64,000 bases of DNA from an uncultured Lachnospiraceae bacterium (GTDB lineage: Bacteria; Bacillota; Clostridia; Lachnospirales; Lachnospiraceae): positions 12,247-76,246 of the forward strand of contig CAJURT010000013.1 of NCBI GenBank assembly GCA_910588875.1, in the 5' to 3' direction. Under the pieces are notes generated by a model. It was not told the DNA's origin. It was given only the letters and a program-made list of their open reading frames with translations, and made no database searches. Numbering within the stretch: the stretch's first letter is position 1; every line of letters starts with the position of its first letter. The translations under genes were made by a program, and so were the position numbers. Positions 16,321-25,624 of this stretch are shown here, in pieces.

Positions 16321-17193
16321 ATGATAGAGAAATACAGGCATAATATTATGGTCCGCAGGATAATCACCATTTTGGCGGTGGTTGCATCGGCGCTTTTGCA
16401 GACTTTTGTGATCCAGTCGTTTATCCGTCCGGCACAGCTATTATCCGGAGGGTTTACCGGGATAGCGATTCTGATTGATGACATTGCATCCCTGTATGGG
16501 AAAAGTTTTTCCACATCCCTGGGGATCCTTGTTTTAAATATCCCGGTGGCGGTGATGTGCAGCCGGAGCATCAGTATGCGTTTTACCTTTTATTCCATGA
16601 TCCAGGTGTTCCTGGCCAGTTTATTCCTCAAGGTTTTTCATTTTCCGGCATTGTTTGATGACCTGATGCTGAATGTGCTTTTCGGCGGTTTTTTGTATGG
16701 GATTGCCATTGCTATGGCTCTGCGGGGGAATGCCTCCACCGGCGGCACGGATTTTATTGCCCTATATGTCTCCAACAAGACAGGCCGTTCCATCTGGGAA
16801 TATGTGTTTGCGGGGAATGTGCTGATCCTGTGTGTGTTTGGGTATATGTTTGGATGGCTATATGCAGGCTATTCCATCTTGTTCCAGTTTGTCTCCACAA
16901 AGACAATCTCCGCCTTCCATCACCGCTACGAGCGTGTAACGCTGCAGATAACGACGATGAAGGCGGAGGAGGTAATACGGGCTTATGTGGCTAACTGCCG
17001 CCATGGGATATCATGCGTGGAGGCAATCGGCGGTTATAGCCGCCAGAAGATGTATCTGCTCCACACTGTGGTGTCTTCCTATGAGGTGTCAGAGGTAATG
17101 GCAGTCCTGAGGGCTCAGGATCCCCATATCATTGTCAATGTGATCAAGACGGCAGATTTCTACGGCGGGTTTTACCAGGCGCCGATGGAGTAG
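16321..17193 (+). CDS. YitT family membrane protein (DUF161/DUF2179)
   Basis: A 290-residue integral membrane protein with about five transmembrane helices in the first 200 residues and a soluble C-terminal domain (about 205-285) of the DUF2179 type. Recognisable segments are FIRPAQLLSGGFTGIAILI, GNASTGGTDFIALYVSNKTG and the C-terminal VNVIKTADFYGGFY. The family is common in Firmicutes; function is unknown though transport is often proposed. It starts 13 bases after the preceding gene and probably belongs to the same transcript. It converges on the minus-strand gene that ends at 17197. Confidence 0.92.
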   Translation: MIEKYRHNIMVRRIITILAVVASALLQTFVIQSFIRPAQLLSGGFTGIAILIDDIASLYGKSFSTSLGILVLNIPVAVMCSRSISMRFTFYSMIQVFLASLFLKVFHFPALFDDLMLNVLFGGFLYGIAIAMALRGNASTGGTDFIALYVSNKTGRSIWEYVFAGNVLILCVFGYMFGWLYAGYSILFQFVSTKTISAFHHRYERVTLQITTMKAEEVIRAYVANCRHGISCVEAIGGYSRQKMYLLHTVVSSYEVSEVMAVLRAQDPHIIVNVIKTADFYGGFYQAPME

Positions 17194-17196
17194 GGC

Positions 17197-17601
17197 TTAC
17201 AGCATTTCCATATAGGCAAGAAGTTGATCCAGCAGATCCAGGCCGATATAGACGAGGATTCCCAGGATTAAGACGCTGAGGATCAAAAACACCAGTTTAT
17301 AAAAAAGATAAGCCCGGGCAAAATTCCTGCGGTCACAGTATTTTTTGTTGAAAGCCAGATAGAAAAGGTATATCCATCCTATAATAGGTATATTCATGCA
17401 CATAAAGGTGAAAAACCAGTGGTGGACCTGAGAGGGTTCCTCCCTGGTTTTTTCTTTGTTTTCTTCAGGGCTGCTGTCAGGGAGGTTCTGCAGGGCATGT
17501 GTTTCATGGTCTGTAATCTGTTCGATGGCTTCCTGGATCTGTTGGGTTTCCGCCTTTTGCCCAGGCTCCATCTGTTTCTGTTCTGACGTTTTGTGTTCCA
17601 T
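17197..17601 (-). CDS. Uncharacterised small membrane protein
   Basis: A 134-residue protein. The first 60 residues are Glu/Gln/Lys-rich and probably disordered in the cytoplasm. Two hydrophobic segments follow (about residues 64-82 and 100-124) separated by a basic loop with KKYCDRRNF. No family is recognised. A G-rich ribosome site lies about 8 bases upstream. It starts three bases after the stop of the penicillin-binding protein on the same strand, so it is the second gene of that operon and may assist the synthase. Confidence 0.75.
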   Translation of the reverse strand: MEHKTSEQKQMEPGQKAETQQIQEAIEQITDHETHALQNLPDSSPEENKEKTREEPSQVHHWFFTFMCMNIPIIGWIYLFYLAFNKKYCDRRNFARAYLFYKLVFLILSVLILGILVYIGLDLLDQLLAYMEML

Positions 17602-17604
17602 GGC

Positions 17605-20433
17605 CTATTCCCCCCCTTCCCCGGATGTGATGACGGCGCTGGCGCCAGGCCCGCTGGCGGCGCTGCCTGACGGATTGTTCCATTTCCAGCGTTCCCGCTC
17701 CAGCGTGGCAAAAAGCCGCTGCTGCTGGAGAGATACCTGCTGCTGAAAAGCGGTCTGTTCCTGGTTCTTTAATGACTGCCGCGAAGACTCTGATTTTTGC
17801 CATTCCTCTGCTGTCGGCAGGGAGGATATGCGGGTGATGGCAGCGTTTAGCCGCTGGCTATAGGATTCGGCCTCCGCATAGCTGGACACCAGCGGCAGTT
17901 TGCCGATAGCTGCCTGTACCAGTTCCTGGGCGTCAGGAGCCTGGTATTCCAGGGCTTCCACAGCCTGCAAGGCGGCCAGGAATTCATTCTTGCGGGTTTC
18001 AATCTCCAAAAGTTCTCTCTGCCGGGCGGCTTCCTGCTCGGCTTTTTTCTGCGCCTCTGCCGCCTCCCTGGCCTTTTGCACTTCATATAGGGCGATGGTC
18101 TGTTCCATCTCCTTGATGGTGGCTGAGAATACCTCGTACCGCGCAGTTACCCGTTCCAGGAGTTCCCCGCGCAGGATGCCTTCATCCATGAGGTTTAGCT
18201 GGCTGACCATTGTCTGGTAACGTTCCTTTACCCAGTAGGTGTCCTCAACGGTCTCAATCGTCTTTTTTTCGAATTCATTCACACCGGCGGTCAGTTCCTC
18301 TTCCAGGCGGCGCTGCTCCTTGTCATGGAGGCTCTGCTGAGCCCGGCGTTCCGCGGTGGTGCTGACCAGGTCGGTAATTCCCGTTTTAGGGTCTTCCTTC
18401 TGCTCTACGGTGGAGGGCTGCTCCCAATCCCAGGGCTCTTTGCCGGAATGGAGTTCATCCATGGTTTTTTTCCAGATCCGTCCGGCATAGGTGCTGCCAA
18501 AGATGCCCGGCATGGCCCGCGGGATATCATATCCGACCCAGACGGCAGTGGTGTAATAGCGGGTATAGCCGCAGAACCAGGTGTCCTTGCTGCTGTTGGT
18601 GGTGCCGGTTTTGCCGGCAGCAGGCATGCCCCCGGATAAGGACAGCCCGCGCCCGGTGCCGTAGGGCTCTGTCAGGGTGCCTTTTAAAATATCCGTGATC
18701 ATATAAGCGGTGTCTTCCTGGTAAACCTGCTGGGCCTGGGGTTTGATGTTCTTGCTGATATCCCCCTGCTGTTCATGCACAATGCGCAGGATGCAGGTGC
18801 GGTCATTGTAGATGCCATTGTTGGCGAGGGTGCTGTAACCCTTGGCCATATCCACCACCCGAACCCCGTTGGTGAAGCCGCCTATGCTTAAGGAGGGGAT
18901 ATTGTTGTCTATGTAGGTAATCTTCTGGAACTGCATTCTCCCTAAGTATTCCAGGCCGAAATTGACGCCGATATCGGACAGGATCTGCCAGGCAACTGTG
19001 TTGAGGCTGCGGTTCAGGGCTTCGCGGACAGTGACCTCGCCATAGTAGGAGCCGCTGCTGTTGGAGGGGCCGTCCTCCCATTTGTGGTCATCCACCAGCC
19101 TTGCGGGATAATATTCCCCCGTATCAAAGGCAGGCGCATAGTCAATCAGGGGCTTGATGGTGCTGCCCGGCTGGCGGGCGCTTAAGTAAGCCCGGTTAAA
19201 GGGGTCGTCCTTTCCCCGCCCGCCCACAATGGCCACCACATAGTTGCTCTGGTTGTCCACGATAACACCGGCACCCTGGAGGGCATATTTGCCGTTGTCC
19301 TGCAGTTCCGTGTAGGAGGAGAGCCCCTCATCAATTTTGGTCTGGAGGATGGCCTGCAGGGAGGGATCCAGGGAGGTATAAATGCTGAAGCCGCCTGCGC
19401 GGATCTCCTCATTTTTGGCATTGTACAAGGCCTGATAGCGTTCCATGTAGGAGGTGTAATCCTCCTTGTTTTCATAGGTATAACGAAAATCGAAGCCCTC
19501 CATCTTCATCAGTTCCAGGGCGGCGCAATGGATGGCATAGCTGCTTAAATAGTTCTCATCCGTGCCCTCCATCTCCTCCTGGACGATGTTTAAGGGCTGG
19601 GAAGCGTAGGAGTCGTACTCTGCCTTGGTCAGGAGGTTGACCTCATACATGCTGTACAGGACATCATTGCGTTTTTCCCGTGCCGCATCCGGGTTTTTCA
19701 CCGGGTCATAGGCAGTGGGACTGTTGCTGATGCCGGCTAAGACAGCCGCATCCCCGGGGGTCAGTTCAGAGGCATCTTTGCCGAAATAGTAGCGGCTGGC
19801 CGCCTGCACCCCATAACAATGGTTGCCGTAAAAGTTGGTGTTGCAGTAAAATTCCATAATGTCTGCCTTGGAATATTCCTTTTCAATTTCCGGGGCCAGC
19901 AGAATCTCCACGATCTTGCGGGTAAAGCTTTTTTCCTGGGTCAGGTAGGTGTTCTTGATTACCTGCTGGGTGATGGTGCTCCCCCCCTGGGTGATGACGC
20001 CGCGGTTTTTGACAAGGGCAAGGGCGGCCCGGAAGGTGGCAATCCAGTCCACGCCGGTATGGCTTTTAAAGCGGCGGTCTTCCTGGGCGATATAGGCATT
20101 CTGGATATTCAGGCTGATCCGGCTGATGGGGACATACTCGTAATGCCCGGCATTGATAAGGCCGATGAGCTGGCCGTCCTTGTCATAGATCTCCGTATCG
20201 GACAGCATGGAAAAATCCTGCCGCCCCATCTGGGCAAGCTTGTCGTAGGCCACCTGGCGGCAATAATCAAGTTCCGGCTTGGCCTTGGCATAGATAAAAA
20301 CAGCGGACAGGGCAGCCGCAATCAGGGTGACTGCCAGCAGCTGCAAAAGGCCGTGGAGCAGCCAGCCTAAGATGCCGAACAGGCTGATCAGAAAGCTGGC
20401 AATGCATTTAAGGGTTATTTTGATGATTTTCAT
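17605..20433 (-). CDS. Class A penicillin-binding protein (PBP1A-type)
   Basis: A 942-residue bifunctional peptidoglycan synthase. A membrane anchor occupies about residues 10-48. The GT51 glycosyltransferase follows, with catalytic E118 in QEDRRF, the GGSTITQQVIKN motif (150-161) and RKIVEILLA. The transpeptidase has the serine motif STIK (S424, K427), SLN (476-478) and KTGT (608-611). After about residue 700 the tail is a long Glu/Gln/Ala-rich coiled coil instead of the usual short end. ATG 20433 is preferred over the longer open frame because GAAGG lies about 10 bases upstream and the anchor then sits at the N terminus. It is divergent from murC, another wall gene. Confidence 0.93.
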   Translation of the reverse strand: MKIIKITLKCIASFLISLFGILGWLLHGLLQLLAVTLIAAALSAVFIYAKAKPELDYCRQVAYDKLAQMGRQDFSMLSDTEIYDKDGQLIGLINAGHYEYVPISRISLNIQNAYIAQEDRRFKSHTGVDWIATFRAALALVKNRGVITQGGSTITQQVIKNTYLTQEKSFTRKIVEILLAPEIEKEYSKADIMEFYCNTNFYGNHCYGVQAASRYYFGKDASELTPGDAAVLAGISNSPTAYDPVKNPDAAREKRNDVLYSMYEVNLLTKAEYDSYASQPLNIVQEEMEGTDENYLSSYAIHCAALELMKMEGFDFRYTYENKEDYTSYMERYQALYNAKNEEIRAGGFSIYTSLDPSLQAILQTKIDEGLSSYTELQDNGKYALQGAGVIVDNQSNYVVAIVGGRGKDDPFNRAYLSARQPGSTIKPLIDYAPAFDTGEYYPARLVDDHKWEDGPSNSSGSYYGEVTVREALNRSLNTVAWQILSDIGVNFGLEYLGRMQFQKITYIDNNIPSLSIGGFTNGVRVVDMAKGYSTLANNGIYNDRTCILRIVHEQQGDISKNIKPQAQQVYQEDTAYMITDILKGTLTEPYGTGRGLSLSGGMPAAGKTGTTNSSKDTWFCGYTRYYTTAVWVGYDIPRAMPGIFGSTYAGRIWKKTMDELHSGKEPWDWEQPSTVEQKEDPKTGITDLVSTTAERRAQQSLHDKEQRRLEEELTAGVNEFEKKTIETVEDTYWVKERYQTMVSQLNLMDEGILRGELLERVTARYEVFSATIKEMEQTIALYEVQKAREAAEAQKKAEQEAARQRELLEIETRKNEFLAALQAVEALEYQAPDAQELVQAAIGKLPLVSSYAEAESYSQRLNAAITRISSLPTAEEWQKSESSRQSLKNQEQTAFQQQVSLQQQRLFATLERERWKWNNPSGSAASGPGASAVITSGEGGE

Positions 20434-20580
20434 AAAGAGTACCTTCTTTGCTACCGGAAGCGCGGGATGCTTTTTCCGGCTTTTTCGCACTGTGTCTTGT
20501 TTACCTGGATAGTATAATACAAAACGTAGTAAAACGGTAGTGAAAAAACACTTGAAATACATAAAAATAGGAAGAAAATA

Positions 20581-20609
20581 TTGACTTTAGGGCAAAAAAG
20601 AAGTAAAAG
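20581..20609 (+). promoter_or_regulatory. Possible promoter for murC
   Basis: TTGACT (20581-20586) and TAAAAG (20604-20609) are 17 bases apart in the AT-rich space between the divergent penicillin-binding protein and murC genes. The -10 is weak. Confidence 0.35.
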
Positions 20610-20671
20610 TAAAGAGATTGACCCGGCAAAAGGCTGTGGATGCCGGAGGAGTAGAAAAGGACGGAATAATT

Positions 20672-22051
20672 ATGTATCAGATTGATTTTGAAAAGCCATT
20701 GCCGGTTTATTTTATCGGCATTGGGGGCATCAGTATGAGCGGGCTGGCAGAGATCCTGATGCGGGAGGGGTTTTTGGTGAGCGGTTCGGATGCCCATGAG
20801 AGCGAACTGACCAGGCATTTGGAAAGCCAGGGGGCAAGGATTTTTTATGGGCACCGGGCAGAAAACCTGCCAGAGGATGCCGGCCTGGTGGTCTATACGG
20901 CAGCCATCCATCCGGACAATCCGGAATATGGGGAGGCTGTGCGCCGGGGGATCCCTATGCTCAGCCGGGCAACGCTTTTGGGGCAGATGATGAGGAATTA
21001 CCGGCATGCCCTGGCCATTGCAGGCACCCACGGAAAGACGACAACCACCTCAATGGTAGCGGAGATCCTGCTGGCGGCCGGCCTGGATCCCACCATATCC
21101 GTGGGGGGGATCCTGCCATCTATCGGCGGCAATATCCGGGTAGGTGGGCAGGAACTGTTTGTGACGGAGGCCTGTGAGTATACCAACAGCTTCCTGGAAT
21201 TTTTCCCCACAATGGGAGTGATACTGAATATAGAGGCTGACCATCTGGACTTTTTTAAGGATTTGGAGGATATCCGCCACTCTTTCCGGGAGTTTGCAAA
21301 GAGGATTCCCGGGGAAGGCCTGCTGATCCTGGACGGAGCCATCTCCTGCCCGGAGGAGATTACTGCGGGGCTGGCCTGCCGGGTGGTGACGGTAGGCCAC
21401 GGCCCGGGCGGGGACTATGGCGCAAAGGATATCACCTATGACGAGAGTGCCTGTCCTTCCTTTACCTTGATGAAGAAAGGGGTGCCGTGGGGGCGGATAT
21501 GCCTTGGGGTTCCCGGGGAGCACAATGTGTACAATGCCCTGGCAGCAGTGGCGGCTGCTGAGGCACTTGGTGTTCCGATGGAGGCAGTCTTAAGTGGCCT
21601 GGCCGGGTTTTCCGGCACAGAACGGCGCTTTGAGAAAAAGGGAGAGGTGGGCGGTGTGGTTATTATCGATGATTATGCACACCACCCTCAGGAGATTGCC
21701 GCCACTCTGGCAGTGGCGAAGCGTTACCCCCATAAGAAGCTATGGTGCGTGTTCCAGCCGCATACCTATTCCCGGACAAAGGCCTTTCTGGAAGATTTTG
21801 CCAGGGAACTTTCCGCGGCGGACGAGGTAGTGCTGGCAAAGATTTATGCGGCCAGGGAGACGGACACCCAGGGGGTAAGTTCGGCAGATATTGCGGCGCA
21901 GATAGAGAAATACGGCACTCCGGTAAGCTGTTTTGACACTTTTGACGAAATTGAAACATTTATTTTAAAAAATTGTTCCCCAGGGGATTTGTTGATAACT
22001 ATGGGTGCCGGAGACATTGTAAAAGTTGGGGAAAAGCTTCTTGGGCAATAG
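20672..22051 (+). CDS. murC: UDP-N-acetylmuramate--L-alanine ligase
   Basis: A 459-residue Mur ligase that adds L-alanine to UDP-MurNAc with ATP, the first amino acid step of peptidoglycan precursor synthesis in the cytoplasm. It has the N-terminal nucleotide fold GIGGISMSGLAEIL, the ATP loop AGTHGKTTTTSM (about residues 113-124), TEACEYTNSFL, NIEADHLDFF, GEHNVYNALAAVA and the C-terminal IDDYAHHPQEI and FQPHTYSRT motifs. MYQIDF at 20672 is chosen as start; an upstream TTG at 20618 would add 18 residues. A strong terminator begins 12 bases after its stop, so it is probably a single-gene unit. Confidence 0.97.
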   Translation: MYQIDFEKPLPVYFIGIGGISMSGLAEILMREGFLVSGSDAHESELTRHLESQGARIFYGHRAENLPEDAGLVVYTAAIHPDNPEYGEAVRRGIPMLSRATLLGQMMRNYRHALAIAGTHGKTTTTSMVAEILLAAGLDPTISVGGILPSIGGNIRVGGQELFVTEACEYTNSFLEFFPTMGVILNIEADHLDFFKDLEDIRHSFREFAKRIPGEGLLILDGAISCPEEITAGLACRVVTVGHGPGGDYGAKDITYDESACPSFTLMKKGVPWGRICLGVPGEHNVYNALAAVAAAEALGVPMEAVLSGLAGFSGTERRFEKKGEVGGVVIIDDYAHHPQEIAATLAVAKRYPHKKLWCVFQPHTYSRTKAFLEDFARELSAADEVVLAKIYAARETDTQGVSSADIAAQIEKYGTPVSCFDTFDEIETFILKNCSPGDLLITMGAGDIVKVGEKLLGQ

Positions 22052-22252
22052 TTATCCACAATATCCACACAGTTTTCCACTTTTTATGTCGAGAAACTGT
22101 GTGGATTTTTTCATTTACATAATTCGGAAATCATAAAATCCCAGAACCTGGATAATCCGGCAGGAAACGACGGTTTTTGACATGTGCCCGGCCGGTGGGA
22201 AAATAGGATTATCCACGTTATCCACAATATCCACAATTCATTTGGTGGATAA
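22052..22252. promoter_or_regulatory. Cluster of DnaA boxes between murC and the DnaD-like gene
   Basis: Two perfect TTATCCACA sites lie at 22052-22060 and 22218-22226. Single-mismatch copies lie at 22061-22069 (ATATCCACA), 22209-22217 (TTATCCACG), 22227-22235 (ATATCCACA) and, inverted, at 22244-22252. They are arranged head to tail as two groups in a 266-base AT-rich gap just upstream of two replication-initiation genes. The sites are certain; a role as a DnaA-controlled promoter, a titration site or a secondary replication element is inference. Confidence 0.8.
22063..22111 (+). terminator. Rho-independent terminator of murC
   Basis: ATCCACACAGTTT (22063-22075) pairs perfectly with AAACTGTGTGGAT (22094-22106) and is followed by a run of five T. 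The left arm overlaps the second DnaA box. Confidence 0.85.
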
Positions 22253-22261
22253 ATACGCCTA

Positions 22262-22290
22262 TTTTCTTTTCAAAAAGGATGTGCTAGAAT
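22262..22290 (+). promoter_or_regulatory. Extended -10 promoter for the DnaD-like gene
   Basis: TGCTAGAAT (22282-22290) is an extended -10 element; a weak TTTTCT (22262-22267) lies 17 bases before the hexamer. The nearest DnaA box ends 10 bases upstream, so DnaA binding could repress or activate it. Confidence 0.5.
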
Positions 22291-22317
22291 AGAAAATAAC
22301 GGAGAGGATGGGAAGTT

Positions 22318-23328
22318 ATGGAGATGATCTGCAGTTTTCGGATGGAGGCAACCCTGGTGGCGAATGAATTCGTGGACCATTATATGGCAGCTGCCAATGG
22401 GGAATATGTAAAAGTGTATCTGTACCTGCTGCGGCATCAGCAGGAAAAGGTGGATATCGGCCGGATAGCCGATGCATTAGACCATACGGAGTCGGATGTG
22501 AAGCGTGCCCTTGCTTATTGGGAAAAGCTGGGAGTGCTGCGCACGGAAGGGGAGAAGGAGACCGTTGTAATACAAAATGAAGGCAGTGAAAACCCGGAGC
22601 CGCCTGAGGAAGCGCCCGCCGAACCTGAAAGAAGGGTGGTGCGGGCAGCCGGAGGCCGTCCGCATTATAGCCAGGATCAGGTAAACAGCCTGGCGGATGA
22701 CGGGGATTTTACCCAGCTTTTATATATCGCGCAGAAATATATGAACAAGGTATTTACAGCCCGGGAGTGTGAGGTGTTTGCCTATCTTTATGACGGGCTG
22801 CATATGTCAGCGGAACTTCTGGAATATTTGGTGGAATACTGCGTACAGAACGGGCATACCAGTATCCGTTATATTGAAACGGTTGGGCTCAATTGGCAGG
22901 AGAGGGGGCTGAACACCGTGGAGGAGGCCCGGGCTTATGCCAGCGGTTTTACCCGGGATTCTTTCGCCGTGATGCGCTGCTTCGGGCTGACAGACCGGAA
23001 ACCGGGAGACGGGGAGAAGAAGATGATTGAGAAATGGTTTTCTCAATATGGTTTTACCCGGGAACTGGTTTTGGAAGCATGCAACCGCACCATGGAGGCG
23101 ACCCATTCCCCCAGCTTTCGGTATGCGGACAAGATCCTGGCCGAGTGGAAGAAGGTAGGGGTAAGGACGGTGCAGGACGTAGCGGCCCTGGACGGGAAGC
23201 GGCAGGAGAAAAAGAGGGGGGCGCAGGCAAAAAAGGCGGCGAACCAGTTCCACAATTTTGAGCAGCGGAGTACGGATTACGATGCGATGGTGCTCGACCA
23301 GGTTAAAAGCTGGATTGGGCAGTCCTAG
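22318..23328 (+). CDS. DnaD-domain replication initiation protein
   Basis: A 336-residue protein resembling the DnaD/DnaB primosome family of low-GC Gram-positives, which help load the replicative helicase at the origin. The N-terminal part has a winged-helix look (residues 20-85, LLRHQQEKVDIGRIADAL). Two C-terminal DnaD-like helical domains follow (about 125-200 and 215-285); the second contains KMIEKWFSQYGFTRELVLEA and SFRYADKILAEWKK, typical of the family. A basic linker and a FHNFEQRSTDYD segment end the protein, as in many phage and clostridial DnaD-like proteins. It is followed after 14 bases by the helicase loader, supporting a primosome role. Confidence 0.85.
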   Translation: MEMICSFRMEATLVANEFVDHYMAAANGEYVKVYLYLLRHQQEKVDIGRIADALDHTESDVKRALAYWEKLGVLRTEGEKETVVIQNEGSENPEPPEEAPAEPERRVVRAAGGRPHYSQDQVNSLADDGDFTQLLYIAQKYMNKVFTARECEVFAYLYDGLHMSAELLEYLVEYCVQNGHTSIRYIETVGLNWQERGLNTVEEARAYASGFTRDSFAVMRCFGLTDRKPGDGEKKMIEKWFSQYGFTRELVLEACNRTMEATHSPSFRYADKILAEWKKVGVRTVQDVAALDGKRQEKKRGAQAKKAANQFHNFEQRSTDYDAMVLDQVKSWIGQS

Positions 23329-23342
23329 GGGAGTGAAGGGAT

Positions 23343-24341
23343 ATGGCACTTAACAATTCTCAGTATAATGAGGTGATGAGAGGTTACGAAAGGCAGCAGC
23401 TGGAGAACCGGCACAGCCAGCAGAGGCGGGTGGAGGAGGTCTACAGGCGTCTGCCGCAGGTCAAGGAACTGGATGATGAGATCAGGACCTGGGGCGCGGC
23501 TTCGGCGAGGCAGGCCCTGGGAGGGGAAGAAGGCGCCGGCCTACGGTTTAAGGAGAAACTCCGGGATCTCAGGGAGCAGAAGCTTTTGCTCCTGGCATCG
23601 GCAGGCTATCCGGCAGATTATATGGAACTGCGGTATAACTGCCCGGACTGCCGGGATACCGGCTATGCACAGGGGCATCGGTGCCATTGCTTTGAGCAGG
23701 CAAGGATCCGCCTTTTATACACCCAGTCAAATGTGAGCCAGATGCTGCAGAAAGAGAATTTTGATACCCTTTCCTTTGCCTGGTATGATGATGTTGCCCG
23801 CTTAGGGCAGCTGGGGATGACACAGGCCGGCTACATGCAGATGGTGGTGCAGAACTGCCGGGAATTTGCTGCCGGGTTTCCGGAGAAAGGGAGGAACATC
23901 CTCTTTACCGGAAGCACAGGGGTGGGGAAGACTTTCCTGACCAACTGTATCGCCAAGGCCCTGATTGACCGTTATATATCGGTAATCTGCCTGACTTCCC
24001 AGGATTTGTTTGAATTATTGTCACGTTACCGGTTTGGCCGTGACCAGCAGGAGGATGCCGGTGAGGCATTTGGGCATATCCTGGACTGTGAAATGCTGAT
24101 AATCGATGACCTGGGGACAGAGGTAAACAATACCTTTGTCTCCTCCCAGCTTTTTTATTGCGTCAATGAACGGATCAACAGGGAAAAAGGAACCATTATT
24201 TCCACCAACTTATCCATGGGGATGCTGAGGGATATGTATTCAGACCGGGTTGCGTCCCGCATTATGAGCCATTATGCGACAATTCCCTTATATGGGGAGG
24301 ACATCCGCATGAAAAAGAAAAACTTCAGGGGATTAACTTGA
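23343..24341 (+). CDS. DnaC/DnaI-like helicase loader ATPase
   Basis: A 332-residue AAA+ ATPase of the DnaC/DnaI/IstB type, predicted to load the DnaB helicase onto DNA. The N-terminal region is helical. A zinc-binding segment follows at about residues 99-117 (CPDCRDTGYAQGHRCHC), resembling the zinc domain of DnaI. The AAA+ core has the Walker A GSTGVGKTFL (about 194-203), the Walker B LIIDDLGTE and a sensor segment TIISTNLS. Pairing with the DnaD-like gene makes this a chromosomal primosome pair and not an insertion-sequence IstB. Confidence 0.92.
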   Translation: MALNNSQYNEVMRGYERQQLENRHSQQRRVEEVYRRLPQVKELDDEIRTWGAASARQALGGEEGAGLRFKEKLRDLREQKLLLLASAGYPADYMELRYNCPDCRDTGYAQGHRCHCFEQARIRLLYTQSNVSQMLQKENFDTLSFAWYDDVARLGQLGMTQAGYMQMVVQNCREFAAGFPEKGRNILFTGSTGVGKTFLTNCIAKALIDRYISVICLTSQDLFELLSRYRFGRDQQEDAGEAFGHILDCEMLIIDDLGTEVNNTFVSSQLFYCVNERINREKGTIISTNLSMGMLRDMYSDRVASRIMSHYATIPLYGEDIRMKKKNFRGLT

Positions 24342-24410
24342 CTTGCAGGTAGCATAATGATATAAAAGAAACGTCACCTGGTTTTACACAACCATACATG
24401 GAGGATAAGC

Positions 24411-25589
24411 ATGATTTACGAAGAAAAGACGATTGAGACGATACCGGTAGGCCCGCTGGGGCTTATTCCATTGAAAAGCTGTGCTGAGTTGGGGACAAAA
24501 GTAAATGAATGGCTGGTAGCATGGAGGAAAGAACGGGAAAGCGAGCACAAATCGACTATCGCCTTTGCCGGATACCAGAGGGATTCTTATATTGTGGAAG
24601 CGAGGACACCGCGTTTTGGCTCCGGGGAGGGGAAGGGAACCATCGAGGAGTCTGTCCGCGGGGACGATCTTTATATTATGGTGGATGTGTGCAATTACAG
24701 CCTGACCTATTCTTTGTGCGGCATGACCAACCGGATGTCGCCGGATGACCATTTTCAGGATTTAAAGAGGGTGATTGCCGCGGCGGCAGGGAAGGCGCGC
24801 CGGATCAATGTGATTATGCCGTTTTTATATGAGAGCCGCCAGCACCGCCGTTCAAACCGGGAGTCTTTGGACTGTGCCCTGGCCTTGCAGGAACTGACCA
24901 ATATGGGGGTGGAGAATATCATCACCTTTGATGCCCATGATCCCCGGGTGCAGAATGCGATTCCGCTGAAGGGGTTTGAGACGGTGCAGCCCATTTACCA
25001 GTTTATCAAATACCTTCTGCGGGAGGAACGGGAACTGGATATTGACAGTGACCATATGATGGTGATCAGCCCGGACGAGGGAGGCATGAGCCGTGCCGTA
25101 TATTTTGCCAATGTGCTGGGGCTGGATATGGGGATGTTTTATAAGCGCCGGGATTATACCCGTATTGTGGACGGGAGGAACCCGATTGTGGCACATGAAT
25201 TCCTCGGCAGCAGTGTGGAGGGGAAGGATGTGCTGATTATCGATGATATGATTTCATCGGGGGAAAGCATGCTGGATGTGGCCAAGGAACTGAAGCGGAG
25301 GAAGGCCAGGAAGGTGTTTATCTGTGCAACCTTCGGCCTTTTCACCAACGGGCTGGCCAAGTTTGACGAGTATTATGGGAATGGGCTGATTGACCGTATC
25401 CTGACGACAAACCTGGTATACCAAAGCCCGGAACTCTTGTCTCGGCCTTACTATATCAATGTGGACATGAGCAAGTATATTGCACTGATTATTGATAATC
25501 TGAACCATGACGATTCCCTGAGCGAGTTGCTGAATCCGGCCAGAAGAATCAATAAACTGTTAGACAGCTACCGCAGTGAGAAAAACTGA
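24411..25589 (+). CDS. prs: Ribose-phosphate pyrophosphokinase, long form
   Basis: A 392-residue PRPP synthetase, about 75 residues longer than the standard enzyme, making PRPP from ribose-5-phosphate and ATP for nucleotide and amino acid synthesis. The core shows PFLYESRQHRRSNRES, FDAHDPRVQNA with the catalytic histidine, the flexible-loop KRRDYTRIV and the PRPP loop VLIIDDMISSGES. The extra length is mainly at the N terminus (about residues 1-75) and in an insertion. Such long forms occur in Clostridia and may be differently regulated. The start follows GGAGGATAAGC. It stands between the primosome genes and lepB. Confidence 0.88.
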   Translation: MIYEEKTIETIPVGPLGLIPLKSCAELGTKVNEWLVAWRKERESEHKSTIAFAGYQRDSYIVEARTPRFGSGEGKGTIEESVRGDDLYIMVDVCNYSLTYSLCGMTNRMSPDDHFQDLKRVIAAAAGKARRINVIMPFLYESRQHRRSNRESLDCALALQELTNMGVENIITFDAHDPRVQNAIPLKGFETVQPIYQFIKYLLREERELDIDSDHMMVISPDEGGMSRAVYFANVLGLDMGMFYKRRDYTRIVDGRNPIVAHEFLGSSVEGKDVLIIDDMISSGESMLDVAKELKRRKARKVFICATFGLFTNGLAKFDEYYGNGLIDRILTTNLVYQSPELLSRPYYINVDMSKYIALIIDNLNHDDSLSELLNPARRINKLLDSYRSEKN

Positions 25590-25624
25590 GGCAAAGATCC
25601 AAAGGGATAGGGGACATTGTAGTT

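Noticed and set aside
23343..24341. IstB-like transposon ATPase
   Set aside because: No IstA or inverted repeats are present, and the zinc motif and DnaD-like neighbour point to a chromosomal helicase loader.
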